Shown: piece after piece, positions 1 through 9,469 of the stretch
Numbering within the stretch: position 1 is the stretch's first letter
Layout: the number at the start of each line of letters is the position of its first letter
NCBI GenBank assembly: GCA_027604505.1
Contig: JADIIX010000101.1
Span: 66,850-80,607 of the forward strand
Length of the DNA: 13,758 bases
DNA from: Gonapodya sp. JEL0774
Taxonomy: Eukaryota > Monoblepharomycota > Monoblepharidomycetes > Monoblepharidales > Gonapodyaceae
Reading direction: 5' to 3'
Program-made: the position numbers and the translations under genes
Notes under the pieces: generated by a model
Databases searched by the model: none
Seen by the model: the letters and a program-made list of their open reading frames with translations, nothing else
Told to the model about the DNA's origin: nothing

Positions 1-43
1 AAAACCGCGAGTACGAAACAAACTCCTTGAAACATATTCATTG

Positions 44-2354
44 ATGGACACGGAATCGGACTCTTCAGACACAGAGGCAGAACTTGAGAAAGTCTTTGCA
101 AGAGCGTCTGATCCGCCACCTCGCCGGCCTCTCGACGAGCATGGTGACCAGGGCAAGAGAGCCAGGGAACATAGGAGCTCTGGTCTTGGCGTAGCTGACG
201 TGTTCGAGAACATCTATGATACCGAGGACTTGGATTACAACATTACCGCGTCCGACCCATCTGACGCTATCCCCTCGGACCTGGTTGTATGTCCAATTTG
301 CCTGCTTTCCTTGACGGACAAGTCTCTGCTCGACTCTTGCCTTCATGCCTTCTGCTTCTCATGCATTAGTGAGTGGGCGGCGATCTCCCGGGCATGCCCA
401 CTCTGCAAGAGAGAATTTTCTGCTGTGGCTCATGATATTCAGAGCGATGACATCTTCAAACGGTTCACATTTCCATCACTGGAGCGCCGAACGACGCAGA
501 TGGTCCCTACCCTACGAGGCAGAGCACCAGCCAACACGTACCCCCGAACATTAGCCTTTTCGAGTAGTTCGATTCCAAGACCAATGCCTCGCTGGGGTGG
601 TTCCTCCGCTGAGCGAAATCACGATCGTAATGACGAACTAGAGGAAGCGGTTCTCGATCGCCGAAGGTGAAAATAGATTCCTGGTGTAGGAACTGTTCTT
701 GTTGTCTCTATTGACCGACCAGTTTCACAGGCACGTTTACACTCACAACCTTCGCCTACGACATTCGGGCTCTAAAAGTCCTTATCCTACGCCAGCACTC
801 TTTGTTCGAGACGCTTCCCTCACCGCCCGCCTACTTCCCTTCCTACGCCGCGAGCTCCCCATTCTTCTTGGTACTTCGAGTCCCTCCACTGTGTCTGTAG
901 TGGCGGAGTTTATTTTTGGTGTTGCCAAGAAGCACGACCTCCGCTCAGACTCCGCAATCACTGCCATCCAAGAATTCCTTGGATCGAAAGCGGAGCTGTT
1001 TGTCCACGAAGCTCTGGGGTATCTCAAGGCAGGGTGGGACCTCAAAACGTTCGATCGATACGCTCAGTATGACGCGGATCTTCCGAGCGTTGAGGAGTTT
1101 GTACGGAGAAGAAAGCGGGGGGGAATGCGGAGCAGCCGGGATCTCGATAGGGGTGGGAGTTCTTCAGCCCAGCGGCAGCGCGCACGATCTCGCAGCGTTG
1201 GAACAGTTGTCGGGAAGAGAAGGCGGAGCTTGGACGGAATCCGGGGCCGGGACTGCGAAGGAACGGATCGAGGCGGCCACTCTCATCGGACCAAGAGAGA
1301 CCGCACCGCTTGGGACCGGCACCGGGAGCGAGACACACACAAGCGGCACAGGCGTGGTGATACCAGTCGTCAAATACTGGGTGAAGGGAGCAATCAATGT
1401 TTCCTTGCATCTGAGAGACAGTCCTCCCACACTGGACGAGCCCCCCCGTTCCCTCTTCCTCCCTTCCGTTCTCATTCTTGCTCCCCGTCTGTCATCTCTA
1501 TATCTTCGGCTGGACGAAGTCCGTCGCTACTCTCAGTGTCAGATGCTGATGGAGAGGACGCAGGAGACTCGCACCGACCAGAAGTTGTGCTTCTCCCACC
1601 CATTTCAGAGAACGATTTATTAATCTCTTCCCCTCACGGTGGAGTGGCCACATTGGAGTTTCACATCCCGGAACATGTAATGGTCAAGGACGTCGTGACG
1701 GTCGCTCCTCACGAGCCACTATCATTACGGGCGAAGCTATCACTGGAGAAGGAAACTTTGCTTCGGGAACGCTTGAAGAAAAAGTTGGGTATTTCAAGTA
1801 ACGATATCGCTGACTCGAGCGCCGGAACACTCTCCCATTCGACTTTTGTTGGTGCTTTCCCAGCAAAAGGTCACACTATAGAAGGCACGTTGCGATTATC
1901 AGGGCAGGGACCTTCGTTAAGTGATAAAATCGTTGGATTATCAACTAGTAGTCAAGTGGTATCGGATTCTGCGATGCTCAACAACACCTCACGGACGTCG
2001 ACCCAAATTAGAGAAAGTCCAAGACAGGCATTTTCAGATTCTTCAGCTCAACCACCTCTATCACATGCTGGGCTCAAAATCGCCTCCTCAGCTCGACATG
2101 TGGTCTTTTCGGAACCAACCCCTTCTCCTGCAAGAGCTCTAACAGCAATAGCTTCGGACGAAGCCCACCTCCGGACACTTCTCACTAGCACTGCGATGGG
2201 ATCAGATATTTGCGGTCCTAAACCGAGTTATCAAATGCAAGGAGATGCTCTTCCAGAGGGACAGACAATCAAACGCGATTCCTCGGTAACGCTGCAACTG
2301 TTAAAATTGAAGCTGCTGGCAAAGATGAAAGCGTCCAATCTCCGAAACTCTTGA
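44..2354 (+). CDS. TOPORS-type RING E3 ubiquitin/SUMO ligase
   Basis: Two exons, 44-666 and 731-2354, give 748 residues. The 64-nt intron (667-730) runs GTGAAA...CACAG with TTGAC near its 3' end and splits an AGG arginine codon. Seen: a C3HC4 RING finger with ligands C83, C86, C99, H101, C104, C107, C118 and C121 (CPIC...CLHAFC...CPLC). At the splice junction follows the RRRHVY block and a helical segment to about residue 325, the arrangement of the conserved region after the RING in TOPORS proteins. Residues 333-417 are very rich in Arg, Ser, His and Asp (RS-like), and the C-terminal half is low-complexity Ser/Pro. Known: TOPORS is a nuclear E3 for ubiquitin and SUMO that binds topoisomerase I in animals. 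Inference: nuclear E3 ligase. The start is the first in-frame ATG; only 43 bases precede it, so a further 5' exon cannot be excluded. Confidence 0.85.
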
Positions 2355-2415
2355 AAGTTGAACCACACTATGTACATAAAATGTAGGGTGAGAATGCAAG
2401 TTGGTTCTGCATGTA

Positions 2416-2421
2416 AATAAA
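2416..2421 (+). other. Candidate poly(A) signal of the TOPORS-like gene
   Basis: A perfect AATAAA lies 62 bases after the stop codon of the RING gene and before the next TATA box. The position suits a 3' end, but the hexamer is short and can occur by chance in fungal DNA. Confidence 0.4.
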
Positions 2422-2510
2422 CTGTGCTGCTCCATACCAACGGTGAACAAAGAAAGAGCGAGAGAATAATGTGTGCGAAGTGCAGTTGGAAAAACACAAA
2501 ACTAAATCAC

Positions 2511-2518
2511 TATATAGA
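2511..2518 (+). promoter_or_regulatory. TATA box of a small downstream unit
   Basis: TATATAGA stands 62 bases before an ATG at 2573. A start site about 30 bases after the TATA box would leave a leader of roughly 30 nt. This is the most canonical core promoter visible in the window. It could instead serve a long-leader RCE1 transcript. Confidence 0.4.
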
Positions 2519-2572
2519 GAACCCCTTCATCACCCGCGCAGCCTCCGTCATACAAGCTCAGCGGCACCGACC

Positions 2573-2785
2573 ATGTCCGATCTCTCTTTCTGCGACGCGT
2601 GGAGAGCTTTGCCAGCTCTGTGTGCCCATGGATGTGCAGATACTGTTGTCGGGAGACTCTCTGGAGGGTCTCCGGACACGCGGAGAGTGCCGGATTCGGT
2701 TCAAAGTTCGGAAACAAGCAAGGCTGCTCCGAGCGAAGCATTCGCAGATATCGAAAGTGAATTGGTATCCGAGGGGTTGCGTTAA
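2573..2785 (+). CDS. Possible small protein of unknown function (70 aa)
   Basis: The ORF begins MSDLSFCDAWRALPALCAHG and ends with TAA at 2783-2785. I do not recognise it. The start has the context GACCATGTC and follows a TATA box at 2511; an AATAAA lies at 2953-2958, so the signals of a complete short transcription unit are present. The first 25 residues are moderately hydrophobic and Cys-containing but too irregular for a clear signal peptide or membrane helix; the rest is Ser/Glu-rich and probably disordered. An intron starting near 2764 (GTATCC) could extend or change the C-terminus, but I could not find a convincing second exon. It may also be chance coding in the 5' region of RCE1. Confidence 0.25.
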   Translation: MSDLSFCDAWRALPALCAHGCADTVVGRLSGGSPDTRRVPDSVQSSETSKAAPSEAFADIESELVSEGLR

Positions 2786-2952
2786 GCGACGACGCTGTTC
2801 ATTATGCAAAAGAAGGTTGAAGCCCGATCGCTAGTGCCCGCGCCATCATCACCTGGAGCCTCAGTATGTTTAGCGAAAACGAAACAATTTGGAATTTCGA
2901 CGTGTTCTTTTGCACGAGTTGCTTATTTTTGAGAAAACCATGGGGTACTGAG

Positions 2953-2958
2953 AATAAA
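2953..2958 (+). other. Candidate poly(A) signal upstream of RCE1
   Basis: AATAAA 168 bases after the stop of the small ORF and 97 bases before the RCE1 start codon. If used, it would end the small transcript at 2573-2785. The stretch 2786-3054 holds nothing else I can recognise; RCE1's own core promoter must overlap it or lie in it. Confidence 0.3.
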
Positions 2959-3054
2959 TGAGTAAAGCAGAGTTCACTTTTGGTATTGGGCCCATAACGC
3001 GATCGACGGTCGGTAATGCATGTAGCGTGACCGATACATAATACTTGATGCCCT

Positions 3055-4534
3055 ATGACCGTGCCCATACCACAATGTTTGACATCTCAAGAAGCAGCGG
3101 CATCATGTCTCGCTCTCGCATCAGGTATTTGACATAAATTAGTACATGGGTGGTTCGCTCTAATACCTGCCTCCTATTTGCATTCACCATCAAGCGTTCG
3201 TCGGAACACTTTATGTCTTTCCTGCTGGACGCATTGCAAGAAATTCGTCTCGAAATGATCCCAGTGTGATCGCCGCAAGGCTCAAATCCATCGGAATCCT
3301 CTGTTCCATTGCTCCAGCTGGAATCTACACAGTTTTCTGGCTCAAGTCAACCGATTTTCGAGGTTAGCTATTGTTGTCAGAAATATTTTCATGAGGAATG
3401 ATGGAAGGAACTCCTCTGCTTTTTGAAATGGAACACGCGTCCTTCCTTTACAATGCTGTTCGGGATGGTTTATACAAAGTGTCTACTTTCCTCGAATCCA
3501 CCACCAGTTCTTCCCAAATCATATCAGCTCCCTCTACTTCTCTCCTGGATGGGCATCTATCCACCGCACCTGTTCGCCTCTCTTCGCTCCCTATTGCTTA
3601 CAAGCATGCTCTATCTCGGGCCCATTGTGCAAGAGGTGACGGACTACTATCTTGATGATCTGATGCCGGGCTATGAATTCGGAACTCTGAGGGCACTCAG
3701 AGATTACCTTGTGGTGAGAATTAAAACAGAAAGGGTGCCCTCGGTTGCTCCACTGGATACTGACATGTGGGTAACCAAAATCAGGGTCCCGCCGCCGAAG
3801 AGTTCATTTTTCGGTCCTGCATGGTTCCACTCGCTCTTGCTGCTGGCTGGTCCCAAACATCCACCGTGCTTTTGCTTCCCACGGTGTTTGGGGTTGGTGA
3901 GTTGGCGTTGAAATGCTGTGACTGTGTCACCTTGCATCAAACTACATCCCAACCCCAAACGCTTGCGAAGCTCACCTCCACCACCTTTACGAACGCTATA
4001 ATCAAGGTGGCCGCAGTCTTGCGGCCCTCAAGCAAGCGTCTGTGGTCTCGCGTAAGTATGAACCGAAGTAACGGAGAGGTTTTTTCTCACGATTGTTCAC
4101 CCTCTTCTCCGTGTGACATCCAAACAAGTATTCCAATTTAGCTATACCACTCTTTTTGGATGGTACTCCACATTTCTATTCCTGCGCACAGGTTCTTTGC
4201 ATGCAATTTCAAACCCATCTCCGCATTTTACGTCTCACTCCACCACTCCTTTTTCTGTGCTCTATGAGGCTCCGTGCTTGCGCCAATCTCCAGCCACATT
4301 TTGTGCAATATTTTAGGCTTACCGGCATTTGGTAGGCTGTCGTTGAGCTCCAGGAGGGAAATGGGTGAGTAAATTTGGTTTGCCCTTGTTGTTTGACAGT
4401 TCTACATGCTGATATCTCGTGGATCATTGTACCAACCACATATGCGTGATTTTATCTGGCTTCTAGGAATTGTTGCCTGCTTTCTAGGAGGACTTGGACT
4501 CTTCACTCGCCTCCTCTTTCCGCTCACGGCATGA
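3055..4534 (+). CDS. RCE1: CAAX prenyl protease 2 (Rce1)
   Basis: Eight exons: 3055-3124, 3195-3362, 3508-3713, 3785-3896, 3971-4051, 4129-4191, 4269-4364, 4467-4534, giving 287 residues, close to the family's usual size. Introns are all GT-AG with matching phases. Rce1 is an ER-membrane endopeptidase that removes the last three residues of prenylated CAAX proteins such as Ras. Seen: the catalytic EExxxR motif in GPAAEEFIFR (E153, E154, R158), the second motif in FGVAHLHHLYE (H187, H190 region), and the third in SSHILCNILGLP (H243, N247), plus several hydrophobic helices including LLLTSMLYLGPIV. The N-terminal exon (MTVPIPQC...LALAS) was chosen because it is the only one in phase with the AFVGTLYVFP helix. 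The least certain boundary is intron 2 (3363-3507, 145 nt, weak GTTAGC donor). The gene converges with SHQ1. Confidence 0.88.
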
Positions 4535-4678
4535 ACCACTTCAATCGATTTTGAGTGCATCGCATCAGCACGAATATTGTAGTAGCAACGATCTCCCACT
4601 GTACATGCATCGTGCTCATAATAGCAGATGGATCAACATAAGTATGCAAGTATATAAACACCATCCCTTGCGACCGAA
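4535..4678. other. Convergent intergenic spacer RCE1/SHQ1
   Basis: 144 bases separate the stop codons of RCE1 (+) and SHQ1 (-). No AATAAA is present on the plus strand. The 3' untranslated regions of the two genes very probably overlap here, so antisense pairing of the two messages is possible. Confidence 0.5.
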
Positions 4679-7297
4679 TCATATCCCGTCGTGCTCTTCC
4701 TTGTCTTCTTCCTCCTCGTCTTCTTCCTCCTCGTCTTCTTCCTCCTCGTCTGAGTCCTCCTCGCCGTCCTCGACATTATCTTCGTCGTCCTTGTCTTCTT
4801 CCGCTTCACCTTCTCTCGCCATCACCTCGTTCTCCAACTCGTCTAGAGGCCACCCTGTCCACGACTTTTCGGGACGGAGCGCTGCCAATTGCTCGCAAAG
4901 AGATCGTATCGTGGCCTCGCTACATTCGAAAACCCCACAATGGAATCGAAAAAGTGAACATCCCGTAACACGCTGATGAACAACAAACGACCACAACGCA
5001 ACTCACTCGGCCCCCTGCAGCCACACACAATAATCTTCCACCCACATCCTCCCCACAACATACGCCTGTTCATTCTTCTCCATTACCTCCTTCAAATCCA
5101 AAAAACATTTCAGCACAGCTCTCTTGCCCAGGCCTAGGAGGGAAACAAGATCGGAGAGCACCCGCAACGATAGGGACCAAGAACGATAGAGCGGATACGC
5201 TAAGGATCGGCGGAGGCAGGTTGTGAGGAGCGCGGGAAGGGTGGGGAATTGCTGTACAGTGTATGCACATTTGATACTGAGCAGCTGTAATCGAGCACCT
5301 GCAACGGGCAATAGACTGACCTCGTCCCAACACATCGTTGCCGATAATTTGCATATGGTCCAAGCAGATTCCACCGTATGCTCTGCTTCGGTAGTGCGGA
5401 GGTCATAGCAGTAAGCGTACATAATGTCCACGAGGCCAAGGTAAGTGGTGCGAGGTCGCAGGAGAAGGTCTCCGTCAAGAAATAAGTCGAGAAAACCGCA
5501 CGACGGGTGAGGAAGCATCAGGAGTGTGTGACATGAAGAACGTTCACGCGGTCATGACGAAGAAAATGACTTACATTGCTTCTTGGGAAGAAGTGTGAGC
5601 TGACGTGTTTCTTTGTCGGTGAAGGGCAGCCACGGATGTTGGCTGTCACGGTGAGATATTGTGATAATGGACCGAGATTACGAACAAGAGCAAGCGGGTG
5701 TTATCTCATATGGTCATCGCAGCCAAGTAAACGTTTCAAAATCGCTCGCAAATTCCACCTTGCGGTTTCTTGCAGCTCCAAGCTCTGCATTTTCGTGGTG
5801 ATTTCAGCAGTCGACACGAAGCTCGTCTTGATATCTCTTGAGTCGGTGGTTATTGTGGGTCCGCCTGGTGATGTCACGGTCGCTTCATCACCTGAATTGG
5901 CAGTGGTTGAGTGGATGGTCGATTGTGCGACCAGTAATCGGTCGGAACATGGCCGAGGTGGTCTAAGGTCTTCACCGGTCTTTGCCCAAGGTGGTTGCCA
6001 CTCTATAATGTGTTGTATATCGTCTTGACTCATGAAATCGGCTCTAAGTACAGTCAAAGGTCAGAGAGGAAGGGCGAGTGAACATGTAGATGGAGTGAGG
6101 GAAGGAGGTGAGCTCCTTTCATTTATGCGGGATTCCATGGCGGATACAGTGGATTTTCAACCGCTCTGGCGTATGTCTCAGAGATAACACACGCCTTCCC
6201 CCAGATCACACTCTCGCTCTCACGTTATTGGACTTTCCCTCTTCCTATGAAACCATCACTCACCCACCCCGGCCCACACTCACTATTTACTCACGCGTAG
6301 TACTCCCCATCGAACCGTTCATCCTCCACCTCGAGCCTCGCCTTCGTCCTTTCTGACCTGGTCAATCCCCACACGTCCTCGTCCACACAGTCTACTAGTT
6401 CCCGAGCGACTTCGCGGAGCTGGGCACCGACGTCGATGTATGACGAGTTGAACCCATAGGTCTGTTGCTGAAAATGCTAGTGGAGTGAAATGTGGGGTGA
6501 TGGGTTAAGGCAAAGAAGAGGCTGGAGAACAACAATCAGGAGACAGCGGGAAACAAGGCCCGATGCGTGACTGCACAGAAGGCTCTCTGCCACGAGCTCT
6601 ACGTTTAAACACTCTTGACTATAAGCTGTGTTGTTTTCCCAACGAAAACGTACGTAGCTCTCCTGTGGCTCGCGTTTAGAATCATGGACTGTTAGCTTAC
6701 ATTGTCCTCCTCTGGCAATGTCTGTGGTAAGGACCAATCATTGTCCTCGTCCTCCTCTTCGTCTTCATCATCTGAGTCCACCACACGCGCCCCGTCTTGC
6801 CCCACAGTGTTGTTGGTCGTACCATTCAACACCTCGATGAGGGGTTTGTGTTTTGGTGTGTTGGAGGACCCACCAGATGAGCCGTAGGCGGGCGAGATTA
6901 GCAATTTTGTTAAGAGATCTAAATCTTTGAAATCCTCTCCCGGCTGTTCCTTGGGTATCTTTATTGTGAGCTCTCCTTTGCCAATGTCGTATGATGCTGC
7001 ATGACTGTCCTCATCAGTAGCAACTCTTCCAGGCAAGTGGAGTCTTTTTTTCATTATGATTAACCAAGACGGGATTGGATTTGCGGAAATAGCGAGAAAG
7101 GAAGCAGCGATGGGTGTAAATCCGAGCATCAAAGATGGATCAAATCTTCACCTCAAGAAGTAGGGTTTGGCGTGGAAGCGCAACGTAACTCCATCCGACA
7201 CATCCAAGTCGACATCCTGAGTTTTGATAAAGGGAACAATCAGCACAAGGGTGATGGTGTCAGCGTCCTGGCTCAGGTGGAACTTGGGCTGGAGCAT
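4679..7297 (-). CDS. SHQ1: SHQ1, H/ACA snoRNP assembly factor
   Basis: Eight exons on the minus strand: 7297-7152, 7043-6701, 6467-6295, 6043-5759, 5642-5575, 5469-5321, 5251-5007, 4919-4679; 549 residues, all introns GT-AG and in phase. SHQ1 chaperones the pseudouridine synthase Cbf5/dyskerin before H/ACA RNP assembly. Seen: an N-terminal CS/p23-like domain (about 1-95) starting MLQPKFHLSQ with KPYFLR and IKIPKEQPGEDF; an acidic linker ending in DWSLPQ; then the SHQ1-specific domain, with YGFNSSY (167-173), FTDKETRQL (about 322-330), YLGLVDIMYAYCYD (about 348-361), TVESAWTI, RRSLAYPLY and DYCVWLQ (about 461-467). The C-terminus has GWPLDELE followed by an almost purely acidic tail. The start matches the family's M-x-x-PKF opening. 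Two introns are long (233 and 251 nt) compared with the others. Confidence 0.9.
4704..4748. repeat. 15-bp tandem repeat in the SHQ1 acidic tail
   Basis: Three perfect copies of TCTTCTTCCTCCTCG on the plus strand, with degenerate CT-rich sequence on both sides. On the coding (minus) strand each unit adds five acidic residues of the Asp/Glu tail. Units are multiples of three, so gain or loss of copies keeps the frame. Confidence 0.9.
5252..5320 (-). other. Stop-free 69-nt intron in SHQ1
   Basis: Intron between exons 6 and 7, GTCAGT...TGTACAG, phase 0 on both sides. It is 23 codons long with no stop in frame. I excluded it because removing it joins WDE directly to QFPTLPALL ahead of RRSLAYPLY, as the family spacing requires. 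Retention would insert 23 residues without a frameshift. Confidence 0.65.
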
Positions 7298-7841
7298 TCT
7301 TGTGTGAAGGGAGGGGGGGCACACATACTGATGAAATGTGATACAAATAAATGTCTTCACACTTCCATTTTTATTGTCTAAAGGAATTCAAGCGCTGGAA
7401 ACGCTCGTTATCATAGTTGTTCCATTTCTCGTCGGTCAGAGATGCATGGGTGGGAGGATGTGAAACCCGGTTGGGAGTGATACCAGTCCTGGTGGACATT
7501 TGCGTCAGGCAATAACAGGGTCAAATTGTATATGAAAATGAACACTTCGGCTACATCATTATCTAGCGAAGACATGTGCCACAATGCCGCCCAAGTCCCG
7601 GCGGCGTGGGTGCAAATGGTTGGACATGGGTGAGATCTGGGGTGAGAAGTGGAGACATGGTGTGGGAATGATGCCGGGGAATGGGGGAAAGGGAAGTGAT
7701 AGCTCCGTACGGGTGTGGGCTTTCCGGATGCCTGATCGCGTGTTTACAAGAGGTCGCTGACGGAAGAAATCCCAAGGATTATATATGAGCAAAATAAGCA
7801 TCCGAAAACAACACGCCCAGTCAATTCAACTGTATTCAAAC
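7298..7841. other. RAN 3' region and SHQ1 promoter region
   Basis: 544 bases between two minus-strand genes. 7600-7740 is purine/G-rich on the plus strand (so CT-rich on the transcribed side). A TATATA sits at 7780-7785 just after the RAN stop, possibly a 3'-end element. TTTATT (AATAAA on the minus strand) at 7370-7375 lies only about 75 bases before the SHQ1 start. No convincing ORF or RNA gene was seen. Confidence 0.5.
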
Positions 7842-9469
7842 TCACTCATCCTCTTCGGGGGGCAGGGCAACGTTGGCCGCCGCCGCCAACTCCTCGTTGT
7901 ACATCTTCATTAGGGTCTGGTCAACCTCAACTTCGGGCGGCGCCAATGCGGGAGGCGCAACGAAGTCAAGGTTAGGGTTACTTCGGACGACGAGAAGCGC
8001 AGAAAGTGTGATTCGTGGGCACGTCAAGATAGTACTGAACTGAGAGCGGTTGGGGTTTTGGAGAAGCAGTGCACACTTACCCAATGAGCTTGCGGGCTAG
8101 CCACAAGAATGGCTTTTCAAAGTTGTAGTTGGACTTGGCCGAGATGTCGTAGTACTGCAGGTTCTTCTTCCGGTGGAATGTGATGGCTTTGGCCTTCACT
8201 TTCCTCTCCTGCGAAAGGACCGTACAGATAAGAGCGGTCACTGAGACACATGTAAAATGAGAGATCCATACCTTGATGTCCACCTTGTTCCCGCAGAGCA
8301 CAATGGGGATGTTTTCGCACACACGGACCAAGTCACGGTGCCAGTTCGGAACGTTCTGCCGGGAACAACCACAGATTGTGTCAGGACGAGCTTTCAGAGT
8401 TCAGCGAGAAACAAGAAGTGTGACATGGACAGCTACCTTGTACGTGATTCGCGAAGTAACATCAAACATGATGATGGCACATTGACCCTGGATGCTAAAA
8501 TGGAGCAGGAGTCGAGTCAGTGGTTCGAAAAAGCGCATTCCATCAAATTGGCTGATTCACGCACTAATAGCCATCTCGCAGTCCTCCAAACTTCTCTTGA
8601 CCGGCTAAATTGTGGAAAACGAAAAGATAGTGAAAATCCCATCCCAACCCCACGGAGAACCGAAAATGCTCCGTCTCCCAAATGCGGCATCTAACTACGC
8701 ACCGGTGTCCCATGTGTTGAAGCAGATGGCACCAAAGTTGGTGTGGAAGTGAAGGGGGTGGACTTCAACGCCGAGGGTCGCTGGAAATGAGGTCGGGGAG
8801 CAATGTAAGTACACCCAGCCACGAAGTACGGCCAGGCCGCCCGTCGCGAAGGAGCCACAGTATATGTTCTCGGATCAAAACGCTGAACAATGATCAAATC
8901 CAAGAATCCGAGTGCGAGATTGCGACGTGTGGTGAATGGAGCCTCCGAATCCATGACATTGCAGAAACACCCTGTTCGAAGCCTTTCAATACGCCACGAA
9001 AGATATGGCATGAGGCCAGATGCCATGAAAACGTCCTCGCTCGCGCAAAAATGCCCCAGCAAGGTGTATCCCTCCGAGGTGCTTCCCAACGTTGACCTGG
9101 ACAGAATGGGTCACTGCCAACATAGCTCACCAATGTATTTCTTTTCAAACTCTCCAGTCAAATGGCGCTTGACAAAGGTGGTTTTTCCTGATTATGCCGA
9201 TCAGAATCCAATTTGGAGTGATCGAAAGGACGTCCGTTCCGCAGAGAAGTTTGAGAACAGGATACATCCAGAAGAGCGAAAAACAGGTCACATACCAGTG
9301 CCTCCGTCGCCGACGAGCACCAGTTTGAAGGTGGGGATCTCTGGAGCGCCGAATCAAGGGAAGGTGGGTGGAGCCAAGTCAGCATCGGCGAGGTTCTCTT
9401 TCCCGGGTACATGTCCAGAGGACGGATAAAAGGAGACGATGAAATCTTGCCTGCTTGTGGTGCGGCCAT
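7842..9469 (-). CDS. RAN: Ran/Gsp1 nuclear GTPase
   Basis: Nine exons: 9469-9451, 9340-9296, 9187-9131, 8780-8703, 8604-8565, 8494-8437, 8355-8272, 8208-8081, 7980-7842; 215 residues, the normal length. Ran drives nuclear import and export and spindle and envelope assembly through its RCC1/RanGAP-controlled GTP cycle. Seen: P-loop GDGGTGKTT (17-25), switch I with [10 protein letters not shown] (41-50), switch [14 protein letters not shown] (64-75) with the catalytic Q69, NKVD (122-125) and SAK (150-152), the basic patch around HRKKN (139-143) and the acidic C-terminus ending PPEEDE. There is no lipid-attachment Cys, as expected for Ran. The start gives the conserved MAAPQAE opening; the frame stays open upstream but without an ATG. 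The gene lies upstream of SHQ1 on the same strand and diverges from the membrane-protein gene at 9951. Confidence 0.96.
8209..8271 (-). other. Stop-free 63-nt intron in RAN
   Basis: Intron 7, GTATGG...TTCGCAG, phase 0, 21 codons with no in-frame stop. It must be removed to join VDIK to ERKVKAKAI, which are contiguous in Ran. If retained, it would insert 21 residues just after the NKVD base-binding motif, with no frameshift. Confidence 0.85.
8781..9130 (-). other. Long 350-nt intron in RAN
   Basis: Intron 3 (GTGAGC...TTTCCAG) is the longest in the gene, against 63-110 nt for the others. It splits the switch I ATLG motif after the isoleucine of KKYI. No C/D box pair (RTGATGA with CTGA) or other RNA signature was found. 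One frame is open through most of it but does not resemble a known protein. Confidence 0.8.
9341..9450 (-). other. GC-AG intron, first intron of RAN
   Basis: The donor reads CAG|GCAAGA and the acceptor CTCCAG|AGATCC. Phase 1 joining gives the conserved [17 protein letters not shown]. No GT lies where it could give this protein. The rest of the donor site agrees well with the usual GC-donor consensus (AG|GCAAGT). Confidence 0.85.

Noticed and set aside
4400-4466. An alternative RCE1 exon start at 4400, which reads FYMLISRGSLYQPHMRDF in frame with the C-terminal helix
   Set aside because: It would need an intron of only 35 nt and a phase-0 donor, but the only GT donor is phase 1. The 102-nt intron 4365-4466 is in phase and gives a C-terminus of normal length.
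4494-4976. A serine-repeat plus-strand ORF opposite the SHQ1 tail
   Set aside because: It is the antisense shadow of the GAG/GAC-rich acidic repeat of SHQ1 and has no start signals or homology.
8781-9089. A long open frame on the minus strand starting [12 protein letters not shown]
   Set aside because: It lies in the 350-nt RAN intron and then runs out of frame through RAN exon 4. It resembles no family and has no splice or start support.
9097-9110. ACGTTGGG after a CCAG in RAN intron 3, resembling the start of the ATLG exon
   Set aside because: The following codons do not continue as Ran, whereas the exon at 8780 matches [10 protein letters not shown] exactly. The implied intron would be only about 34 nt.
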